From Coemansia sp. RSA 922 (taxonomy: Eukaryota; Kickxellomycota; Kickxellomycetes; Kickxellales; Kickxellaceae), in NCBI GenBank assembly GCA_027577415.1, contig JANBQS010000170.1:1-29488 (forward strand): 29,488 nucleotides of DNA, read 5' to 3'. The notes beneath the pieces are model-generated. The model worked only from the letters and a program-made list of their open reading frames with translations. It ran no database searches and was not told the origin of the DNA. Below are positions 17,398 through 24,720 of the stretch, one piece after another (position 1 is the first letter of the stretch; each line of letters opens with the position of its first letter). The position numbers and the translations under genes are program-made.

Positions 17398-17476
17398 GGT
17401 TTGGAGAATTTGGTAGGTCGAGTGTTGGTGATGTATTATTCGAGAGGATAAGACGTGGGACACATCTCTTTAAATA
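17398..17476 (-). promoter_or_regulatory. TATA box and leader of the 29-aa precursor gene
   Basis: TATTTAAAG (minus strand, 17468-17476) precedes a leader of about 70 nt with repeated CACCA and CCAAAC motifs, ending CCAAACC before the ATG. Confidence 0.6.
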
Positions 17477-17479
17477 CTA

Positions 17480-17896
17480 ATCTGGAGGTGTGGTCTCTAC
17501 TATTCACTTACTGAGAATACAATTGGACTTGTCGACAATGCAATAAAATAGATTCAATTCAATTGTCAAAAAAAAATCACCAGACCGAATGTGGTTTAAG
17601 AAAAAATCGTGATGAGCATCATATCAAAGCCACATGCAAAAACAATACCAGTATAGAGACGTTGAATGTCTTATTGTATCAATTAGCACATTGCCAAAAG
17701 TTGTTATCTTTAATGCCCTATTTTACAAACAGCGGCGCTAATTTCAATTGGAACAACATACTTTATAGATCGTGGCAGTTACAGCAATTGTACAATTGTG
17801 AATTAGCCGGAACATGAGTAAATTGGCGATCGTACAATTGTTATTGTAAATATATGCATGTTGATTGGCAATAAGATTATCGGGCGGTGGGAGGTC
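17480..17896. other. AT-rich gap with repeated ACAATTGT palindromes
   Basis: CAATTG-type palindromes cluster here (about 17529, 17561, 17746, 17785-17799 and 17835). A similar ACAATTGTGAATTA occurs near 22117-22130. A spurious 84-codon frame at 17563-17817 starts without an ATG. There may be regulatory or 3'-flank sequence, but no gene is supported. Confidence 0.45.
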
Positions 17897-20542
17897 TCAA
17901 AGTGGGAAGGGCTCATTATTCGGCGATGCGACTTCCTTGGGTCTCAATCGCTGAGTACCCGGCAACAACCTCGTCAGTCGCATAGCGGCTTGCATAGACT
18001 GATGGCTATAATGATTAGCGGCGTTATTAGGGCGATTGGTACTGCTGGTGTTGCTGTTAGTGCTGCTATTGAAAGTGGATGCAGCGGTATTGATATTACT
18101 ACCACCACCACCACCACTATCAAAAGTTTCGTGGCAAGCAGCAGCTCGTGGTTCACGCTTCAAACTAAGGGCGTAGATTTTATCGTCGTCATAACCCTCG
18201 GCCTCACACTTTTCCCACTGCTCAATTAGGTACTGCTGGAGACCAGGGATAGCGATAGTGAAATTGCCGCTGTACTCGACTTGGAACTTTTGAATCTCCA
18301 TGATAATGCTGGCCACCTTGTATGATTTCTCAAAGTTGATTAGTATCGATCGACTGTTGAGATCGACGCTTTCACGCAGGGCGAATAGTGCGCAGGTTTG
18401 GCCCGTGAGTTGGACAGCCGACGACCGTGATTCGGCGTCTCTTTCGCGCGGCATTTCGGCTATTCCAGCCACTGAGGTTGCTACTGTCTGTGACCGCGGT
18501 GGTGGCTGTGAATCCACATTGTAGCTGATACTGCGACTACCCGGATCCTGTACACCGGTGGCGCGCAAGCAATCGTCCGGCTCTTCATAACGTCGGTAGG
18601 TGGGATTGCCATCTTCGAGAAAGGTCAAGTCAGTCAAGTACAGGCCGAGAAAGGGCAAAAGCGGGGGCTGAGATCGACGCAAAATAGCACGGTAATTGGC
18701 GTAATTGTGATCCGGGTCCATAGCCTCGTGTAGTCGCTTACACATGATGTTGAATTTTTTAGGCAACAAAGACCATGTTTGCTTGAGTCGCATGACGGCA
18801 GCGCAAAAGATCGCGGCCTTGACTGCCATGACAGCGTCGTAGTTTTTGAGCGCCAAGAGTTGGATACCGAGCTGAATAAAATACTTTAGAACACGGCAAC
18901 GTCGCTCTGGAGTAAGACCCGAGAGTATCATGAGTGAGGCCCATCGAGTGATCTGCGTACACCACCGCGTCATTTGGCGCACGTTGACCGCATGGGAGCA
19001 ATGACCACGGCTAAACTCCTTGTTGAGCAGCTCGAAGGGCATGATCTGACAAAAGCAACTGCTCTCGATAATAGTCAGTTGACAGGCCACGTCGGCTGGA
19101 CTGACTTGTAGGATATGTGATGTACGGCGGTATGCCTCGAGCGACAGGTCCATGCCAACGGTGGCCATGAGGAGATCGGAGATGTCGGGCTCCTCGCTAG
19201 CGCCCGACTTGTGCTCATTCGGCATATCTTGGCCGTCGTCGCTCGATTCATAATAGCTAGACGGTGCACGCGTGGGACGAACGTCCTGTATCGATGTCTG
19301 TAGCTGCAAATGACTCCGTCTAGATTGATCGTCATCGCTACCTTCGTCTTCGTCGTCGTCAATTGGCTCTAACCCAGTATTGCCCAGCTGAAAGGGAGCG
19401 TGAAGCGATGGGTTCGTGCTCGGGGCCTCGGTAGAAAGATTTGCCGAGTGGTCGGAGCGGTGAAAGAGCCTATGTAAAATACCCTTTCGGCACGGGCGAC
19501 CATGTCTGTGGGCATTCACGGTTTGAGTCAGGTATGCGCCCTCTTCGGTGCTAAGATGACCGGTTCCTCTAAGTGTCGATGGGGGCTGCGTGTGCGTGTA
19601 TTGCGACTGTCGGGGTTGTCGCGGAGCAGACCTCGAGTCGCTCGGCTGAGAGGGCGTAACCACAACAACGGGCGCATTAGACTGGGCATCATGGTGTGTA
19701 GAGGTATCGCCAATACTGGCACCAGGTGCTAAAGCCGGAGAAGTCCTATCGGCATGTCGATCCGCAAGAGCCTTTAGATCCACGGTACAAGTCCTACTCT
19801 CTATCTTGCGCAACAACTTGTGACACTCTTTCGCAGACGATCCATGTCTAGTTGGCAAATACTCGTTAAGCAAAAAACTGCACAAGTACCCGAGTACCAT
19901 ACCATCATCGGCAGAGTACCAGTAGCTTTCGAACCACGTTTTGATGGCCAAAAACACGTTATGGCGGATTGGAGCTTGGACCCGATCGTTCCAAGTCTTG
20001 GTTTCGGCGGGGGTCATTTTGGTTGTAGGTGATTCTCGGGCGCGGGCTACCAGAGCTTCGGCAAAATCGTTGGGAGTGGCAAAGGCTCGGAATACGAGGA
20101 AAAATGCATGTGTGAAATCGTCCGCTGTGTGGTTAACTTGCGTCAAGTACATGACTAGTCCTCGCCATGTACCGTAGCTTACGCGGCCTTCGCTGTTAAA
20201 TAGAATGTCGTTGGGTATACTCGGCCCCGGCTGTACCGGTATAGTTTGTTGTCGTTCGTTGCGCCACTTATTCGGCCTTGTACGGTCTGTATCGGATGTG
20301 GATGTAGATGGCTCGCCAAATATCTTTGCTAGACGCATGTCTCGTCGTGGTGCGCCAGTACGCCCCTTTCGCAAAGTTTCGCCAATACGTCGTCGTCCAC
20401 CGCTCGTGGCAGGCCGAGGTAGAGCAGAGTCATCATCGAATGTCGGCGATAATGGAAGCTGTTCGTCTATACCGCTACCGGGGTTGTCCTTTTGTGTCTG
20501 TATTCGCTCGGCTTGGTTTCCATGGTTATAGTAGAACGCCAT
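17897..20542 (-). CDS. Ras guanine-nucleotide exchange factor (CDC25 family), 881 aa
   Basis: An uninterrupted minus-strand ORF. I start it at the ATG 20540-20542, since an upstream in-frame GTG is unlikely. Residues about 120-255 form the RasGEF N-terminal (REM) domain (VSYGTWRGLVMYLTQ, FFLVFRAFATPNDF, WFESYWYSADDGMVLGYL). Residues about 484-800 form the CDC25 catalytic domain: FELLNKEF, FIQLGIQLLALKNYDAVMAV, LLPFLGLYLTDLTFLEDGNP and LINFEKSYKVASIIMEIQKF. It would activate Ras-type GTPases at membranes. An insertion of about 80 residues (650-732) splits the catalytic domain between the EDGNP and LINF motifs. The linker (260-460) is disordered with an acidic run, and the C-terminus carries a Gly/Asn/Ser-rich stretch encoded partly by an ACC triplet run. 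I see no SH3 or PH domain, so it is not a full Cdc25 orthologue. Confidence 0.92.
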   Translation of the reverse strand: MAFYYNHGNQAERIQTQKDNPGSGIDEQLPLSPTFDDDSALPRPATSGGRRRIGETLRKGRTGAPRRDMRLAKIFGEPSTSTSDTDRTRPNKWRNERQQTIPVQPGPSIPNDILFNSEGRVSYGTWRGLVMYLTQVNHTADDFTHAFFLVFRAFATPNDFAEALVARARESPTTKMTPAETKTWNDRVQAPIRHNVFLAIKTWFESYWYSADDGMVLGYLCSFLLNEYLPTRHGSSAKECHKLLRKIESRTCTVDLKALADRHADRTSPALAPGASIGDTSTHHDAQSNAPVVVVTPSQPSDSRSAPRQPRQSQYTHTQPPSTLRGTGHLSTEEGAYLTQTVNAHRHGRPCRKGILHRLFHRSDHSANLSTEAPSTNPSLHAPFQLGNTGLEPIDDDEDEGSDDDQSRRSHLQLQTSIQDVRPTRAPSSYYESSDDGQDMPNEHKSGASEEPDISDLLMATVGMDLSLEAYRRTSHILQVSPADVACQLTIIESSCFCQIMPFELLNKEFSRGHCSHAVNVRQMTRWCTQITRWASLMILSGLTPERRCRVLKYFIQLGIQLLALKNYDAVMAVKAAIFCAAVMRLKQTWSLLPKKFNIMCKRLHEAMDPDHNYANYRAILRRSQPPLLPFLGLYLTDLTFLEDGNPTYRRYEEPDDCLRATGVQDPGSRSISYNVDSQPPPRSQTVATSVAGIAEMPRERDAESRSSAVQLTGQTCALFALRESVDLNSRSILINFEKSYKVASIIMEIQKFQVEYSGNFTIAIPGLQQYLIEQWEKCEAEGYDDDKIYALSLKREPRAAACHETFDSGGGGGSNINTAASTFNSSTNSNTSSTNRPNNAANHYSHQSMQAAMRLTRLLPGTQRLRPKEVASPNNEPFPL
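18099..18116 (+). repeat. ACC trinucleotide run inside the RasGEF gene
   Basis: A short ACC microsatellite (plus strand). On the coding strand it gives the poly-Gly run near residues 810-814. Confidence 0.7.
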
Positions 20543-20559
20543 GTCCACACGGCCTTCGT

Positions 20560-21065
20560 TTCAAAAAAAAATAAATAGAATATGAAAATAGGATTGATAA
20601 ATTTTCTTGTGAAGAGAAAGAGGTAGAATTAAAATTTTGTTCACGGGAGGCCTGGACAATACCTTTTATCCAACGAGGTAAGCCAAGGCCCAAGGGAACT
20701 GGCCATGCGGAAATTGGAGAGACGGTCACGTGCGATTAATAATATTTAGAGCGAATAGTTTTCTGGGTTTGAACTGCGGATGGGGGACTTTTAGTGTCTT
20801 GTGATTCGCGCATAGCCCAAATAAGCCGTCAACAAAACTTCACGATCTGTTGAGATTGGGCAGGGCAGTGCTCGAGCACGCGCGCAAGCAACGAGCCCTG
20901 ATCCTACTGAGGAAGGGCTCTCTTTTCAGAGGACGTATAGTAGTAAGCTTTAGTCAAGTGTTGTAACGCACGAGAAGTATTTAAAGACAAGGCAGCGGCC
21001 CTAGGCGCGCCGGCTGGAGATACTCCTCAGCAAGAAATAAAATCTCTATTCTTGACAGATCAACT
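20560..21065. promoter_or_regulatory. divergent promoter region upstream of RasGEF
   Basis: For RasGEF the minus-strand leader is AT-rich, and a CACGTG E-box lies near 20726-20731. On the plus strand TATTTAAAG (20978-20986) precedes an ATG at 21066. That ATG opens 135 codons of low-complexity, unrecognised product (21066-21473), which I do not call as a gene. A GC-rich island (GGCGCGCC) lies at about 21004-21011. Confidence 0.4.
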
Positions 21066-21585
21066 ATGCAAGTAGGAAAAACGGGGCGCATTTTAACCGT
21101 TTCCCGTTTCTTTCCTTTCGTTAATCAATGCTATCACATACTTTATATGCTATGCACACCGACTGGTATTGGAGGTAACTGTGCATCCCTTGTTGCGTCG
21201 TGTCGTAGAGTAACACAGATAGGCTTGTGTTGGGTGGGACTACGGTTCAACTCGCTGGCGCACGAAATATTGTTGACGAGATCGATGAAGACACATTGCG
21301 CATCGGCAGCAAAAGCACAATGCAAATTTTTTATTCGTAAACAGCAATATACGTTTACAGCCAGTACGACGTGCTCATACAATATTCCAATTAACCCGTT
21401 GAAGTTCCCCCATGCTCATGTGAAACAACAGCGCCAGTCATATTACTTTCTAAAAGTGAAACACTATCGTTGAAAAGATTATATGGGGATTCCAATGTCT
21501 TCAAGCTCTCAGCTAAACCACCTTTTTTTTAAAAAGTTCTTTTATATTAATCGCAAACTCGATATCTATACTCTACGCTGCTCTG

Positions 21586-21879
21586 ATGAAAACTTTGTCA
21601 ACTATTTACTCTTATGTAAGGGGTCGCTTGCTATCTGACAGTCAGCCATCGTCTACCAGTGAGCCACCATTGCTTGACAGTGAACCTGCCAGTCGGCCAT
21701 CGCGCACCAGTCGTCCATTGTCTCATAGCACAGACTCACACAAATCACCCTATCAGCCTTGGATGGCACTGGTATATGGAATAGTAGAAAAGTTTGACAG
21801 TTCAGGGACTTGCGCTGCTCGCCTTTGCAATTTTTGTATGGCTGCAGTGAAGACAACAATCGTAATGGCCAGTGCCTGA
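21586..21879 (+). CDS. Ser/Pro-rich small protein, 97 aa
   Basis: The ORF starts with ATG about 100 nt after a TATA-like GATTATATGG (about 21478-21487), following a pyrimidine-rich leader. Residues 17-50 are a Ser/Pro/Arg-rich, probably disordered region containing an in-frame DNA duplication of 17 codons. CAGTCAGCCATCGTCTACCA at 21639 recurs with few changes at 21690, giving SQPSSTS and SRPSRTS. The C-terminal third is hydrophobic with three Cys (WMALVYGIVEK, then CAARLCNFCMAAVKTTIVMA), perhaps a membrane-associated helix. I do not recognise it and there is no signal peptide. The coding call rests on promoter layout and the frame-keeping duplication. Confidence 0.45.
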   Translation: MKTLSTIYSYVRGRLLSDSQPSSTSEPPLLDSEPASRPSRTSRPLSHSTDSHKSPYQPWMALVYGIVEKFDSSGTCAARLCNFCMAAVKTTIVMASA

Positions 21880-22408
21880 TGCAGTCAAACGCACTGGCTA
21901 GGAATGGGCAAGATATACAAGTGGTTGTCTAAGCATCAGCATATAATTATCAAGCTCCTTGCAATACGGATGCAAACATATGCGAGGACAGCGGTCACCT
22001 GTGAAATAAAATAAACAGAGGCATTATATGTACGGATTGGGCATAGACTGCCTTTGAATGCCAAAGAGACAATAACTGCCTAGATAGAGTATTAGGATTC
22101 AATTGCACTTATTTACAATTGTGAATTACAGCTTTATTGCGCCTTTGACAGAGTTTTTGTTAATACCACCAAAGCACGGTGGTGGAAAAATAAACAAAAG
22201 TGAAGGGCATGTGTCAATATGCAAATAAGCATCAAGTGATGTGAATCCCTTTTTCTCTGCCCATTCAGTGCAAACTTTGTTGCCAGCTCAAACGCTGATA
22301 TGTGACATCAGATGAGGCATATGACAACACGCCTCGTAACGAGGAAAAATAAAAACTCATCTGACTTTTTTTTAGCTGTAATGACAGGCAAGACAATACG
22401 GATACTCA
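21880..22408. other. gap with palindromic sequences
   Basis: No gene is seen. Between 22305 and 22370 there is CATCAGATGAG, the palindrome CCTCGTAACGAGG (about 22332-22344) and ACTCATCTGA, the reverse of the first motif. This nested inverted repeat lies just upstream of the zinc-finger gene promoter and may be regulatory. Confidence 0.45.
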
Positions 22409-22418
22409 TATATAAAAG
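22409..22418 (+). promoter_or_regulatory. TATA box of the zinc-finger microprotein gene
   Basis: TATATAAAAG, about 125-133 nt before the ATG at 22542, followed by a leader rich in CAT and ACC triplets. Confidence 0.6.
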
Positions 22419-22541
22419 ACAAATTTCCTTTTGCTGGCATTCTTCGTAATACTACCGCACCATTATCCACGCAACCATTTCCATTTTTACAATTATAATA
22501 GCCATTTCACTCCTACCTACCCCTTTATAATTTTTTAAATT

Positions 22542-22712
22542 ATGCCCCGAAGAGTGAGAGAGAAGAAGGAGCTGAAGAAACTTGAGTGCGATAGATGCGA
22601 CTACTTTACTTATTGGATACTTGATTTCTCGGTTCATTGCAAATCTGTGCACGAGGCTTTTGATTACACAAAATGTCTTAAAGAAAATTGAACCCCTTAC
22701 ATCTCCCCTGAG
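22542..22712 (+). CDS. single C2H2 zinc-finger microprotein, 56 aa
   Basis: The ATG ORF of 56 codons sits behind a good TATA box. A basic N-terminus (MPRRVREKKELKKLE) leads straight into Cys16-x2-Cys19-x12-His32-x4-His37, the exact spacing of a classical C2H2 zinc finger. Phe29 lies at the conserved hydrophobic place three residues before the first His. The finger's other core aromatic is shifted by one residue. A further Cys45 follows the second His. The tail is basic (LKRKLN). With one finger and no other domain it resembles a stand-alone DNA- or RNA-binding or interfering microprotein. Alternatively it is a fragment of a larger zinc-finger protein such as a transposase BED-type finger. Spacing and promoter support the call; expression is unknown. 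Confidence 0.55.
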
Positions 22713-23470
22713 GCAAGGTCCGATTTTTTGTAGATTTAAACTATATATGATATCGGAAATATACTAAATTAGGCTCTATTTCTAACGATTTGTCTCATCT
22801 ATACATAAATAGCCAAAGACTTTCCTGGGAACTATGGCCATCTGTTGTGATATTTTTCAGCTAATCCACGCTATTAATTTTGTCACACGAGCTACGCAAG
22901 TTGCAGCTCCAGCTTGTTTGGGGCATGTGGATTCATATATGCACAACGGCATCAGGGCCAAGTTATAAATTGATTCAGTCGACACAGAGCCAATACTTGC
23001 TTTCGAAAAGGAGCACTTGACTAAGGGTTATTTATGCAAGTCAGCTAAAACAGGGCCCGTGAAAATGCAATCAGCATGCACTCTATCACACGCTTTGTCA
23101 GGTCCACAGAAGCTGGTTGACGCCTATGCATTGACAGCGAGAGGTGTTGTGTCAGCATGCGCGGCATTGCGTGCGTTGAACTAAATAAGCACATTTTATG
23201 GCTACTCCTTCTAGTGACATGGCAGGCACTCTCATTCGCACTTACCACGTGCTTAAAATTTGGAAATACACCTGTGACCGTATATGCATGTCCGTTAATA
23301 AAGTTTTAGAGATGGAATAAAAAATATATATTGCATAAACTAGGGCTCGCATACTAGAGTACTGAACTGACATTGAAAAGAAAACAAACGACTATAACTT
23401 GATTGCCGAGCACTGGAGCTGCAATAAACACCCCCCACCCAAACGAGCGAGCACTATAAGATCACCATTC
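22713..23470. other. gap without a supportable gene
   Basis: A 39-aa ATG frame at 23065-23184 (QSACTLSHALSGPQKLVDAY and so on) is open, but it has no promoter and no recognised relative. An AT-rich tract with AATAAA-like sequence lies near 23296. Nothing else is seen. Confidence 0.45.
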
Positions 23471-23530
23471 ATTATGGCGCCAGCAGGCATTGACACTGCT
23501 TGTAGTTTACTCACAGGTCACCAAAACATT

Positions 23531-23914
23531 CTACTGGTTGACAAAATTACCGGAATCGTATCTGTAAATTCCACCCACTTTTACCTCAATGGGCTGAGAG
23601 CCGACGTTCAACTTAAACCCTTTTAAATACTCTATAGGATTATAGACATTTCTGTTGTACACGATGAGGTACATGTTTGATGTTTCTATACTTTCATTAA
23701 CATTGACCGTGTCCAGAGAATAAGAAGTATCCGACTCTACGGTGAACTCTTCCTCCGAGTATCTTTTGGTTTCGTAAACGAATTTAAAGATTTCCTCTTT
23801 GGATGCTTCCACACTCGAAACTAGTATATTAGCCTCGTAGTTCATATAATTATCTTTATCATTCAAATAGAATATGCGTGTAACATAATCGGCAGCGGTT
23901 ACATTGGGGTTCAT
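23531..23914 (-). CDS. small orphan protein C, 127 aa
   Basis: An ATG-initiated minus-strand ORF; the product is unrecognised, soluble and Asn-rich. Predicted elements are strand YVTRIFYLND, strand YEANILVSS (about 27-35), helix ASKEEIFKFVYETKRYSEEEF, an Asn/Ser/Thr-rich loop, strand NMYLIVYN (about 80-87), helix IEYLKGF and a C-terminal beta hairpin. The strand-then-EYLKG pairing is shared with gene B, and overall length and order also fit gene A. The promoter resembles theirs. A short plus-strand frame (23474-23626) overlaps its 3' end in antisense, but I do not consider it a gene. Confidence 0.65.
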   Translation of the reverse strand: MNPNVTAADYVTRIFYLNDKDNYMNYEANILVSSVEASKEEIFKFVYETKRYSEEEFTVESDTSYSLDTVNVNESIETSNMYLIVYNRNVYNPIEYLKGFKLNVGSQPIEVKVGGIYRYDSGNFVNQ

Positions 23915-24320
23915 ATTGGGTGGCTAGGTGCGTTGAATAAAGGCTAAAGCTGAATAAAATGGTATGTAGTGAGAATAGTTGGTATGGAGAAGAAAAATGT
24001 TTGGCAAGGAGCAAGGCTTCTCTCAATTTATAGCAGGATTCTTCCTTGTGTGCAGACATGTCTTGGAAAAGGTCGCTTCTCCCTTTCCTTGCCAAAAGTA
24101 CGGACTGCAAGTCTCTGCGTCTTTGAAATATAGTGCTCAAGTTGAAACACATTCTAAAAAATGCCTTACGTCATTTTTCTCTTTGAAAAACAGAATACTA
24201 TTTTTGGCTGGAAAGAGTGAACTGCCTTCCTCGCCCGTCAAAGCCATTCTTCTTTGGAGGTACAATTGCGAGAAAGAAAGCAGATTAAAAAGACGTTGAT
24301 TTAAAAGGAATTACGTCAGA
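23915..24320 (-). promoter_or_regulatory. promoter region of small-protein gene C
   Basis: On the minus strand a TATA box (TATAAATT, plus-strand 24025-24032) stands 111-118 nt before the ATG, with a pyrimidine-rich leader. Upstream are two exact TTACGTCA sites (24166-24173 and 24311-24318) of the ATF/CREB bZIP type. CTTTGAAA occurs at 24121-24128 and 24181-24188. TTACGTCA, a TTTTCTCT spacer and CTTTGAAA lie in one block (24166-24188). Gene B has a related GTCATTTTTCTTTC block. Confidence 0.55.
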
Positions 24321-24329
24321 ACAAACACC

Positions 24330-24720
24330 TCCTAAAGCGGATATTGCTCTGTGTGTCGAAAAACTGCCTTTCTAGCGCCTTTTATTTTACGCTGGCCAAA
24401 GTCTCCAAAAATGTTTTGTGCCAAAGCTCTTGCCGCTGACACTGCTAACAGGCTCATTAACCCCTTGTTGTATTCGGAGTATGTTTATTGTAGTTGATCC
24501 ACGAATTAGCTATTGTCTTTGATAGTTTTTTTTTTAGTCGTGAGTCATGTGCCATATCAGCTGAGTATTATTGCCTTTTTGGGCCAAGCACTTTTGATCG
24601 GGTTAGTAAATGCCAGACTAGTGCTTTTTTCCACTCCCCCTCATCCTTTATCTTTTTTTTTTCTTCTATTTGATCGAAATTCACCGACAAAAAGCCACCT
24701 TGTATTTTTCTTTTTTTCAA
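24330..24720 (+). promoter_or_regulatory. upstream region of the gephyrin-like gene
   Basis: Long T-rich and pyrimidine-rich tracts (about 24522-24535 and 24645-24670) lead to the ATG at 24721. No TATA box is apparent, unlike the small orphan genes nearby. Confidence 0.4.

Noticed and set aside
17529..17850. cluster of CAATTG palindromes as a possible CRISPR-like or origin array
   Set aside because: Spacing is irregular and units are very short; this is expected in AT-rich fungal intergenic DNA.
21066..21473. 135-codon plus-strand ORF after a TATTTAAAG box
   Set aside because: It has an ATG start and a possible promoter, but the composition is random-looking with no domain. I kept only the promoter-like motif.
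23065..23184. 39-aa ATG frame
   Set aside because: It is short, with no promoter elements and no recognisable features.
23474..23626. 50-aa ATG frame antisense to gene C
   Set aside because: It overlaps the 3' end of a better-supported gene and has no well-placed TATA box.
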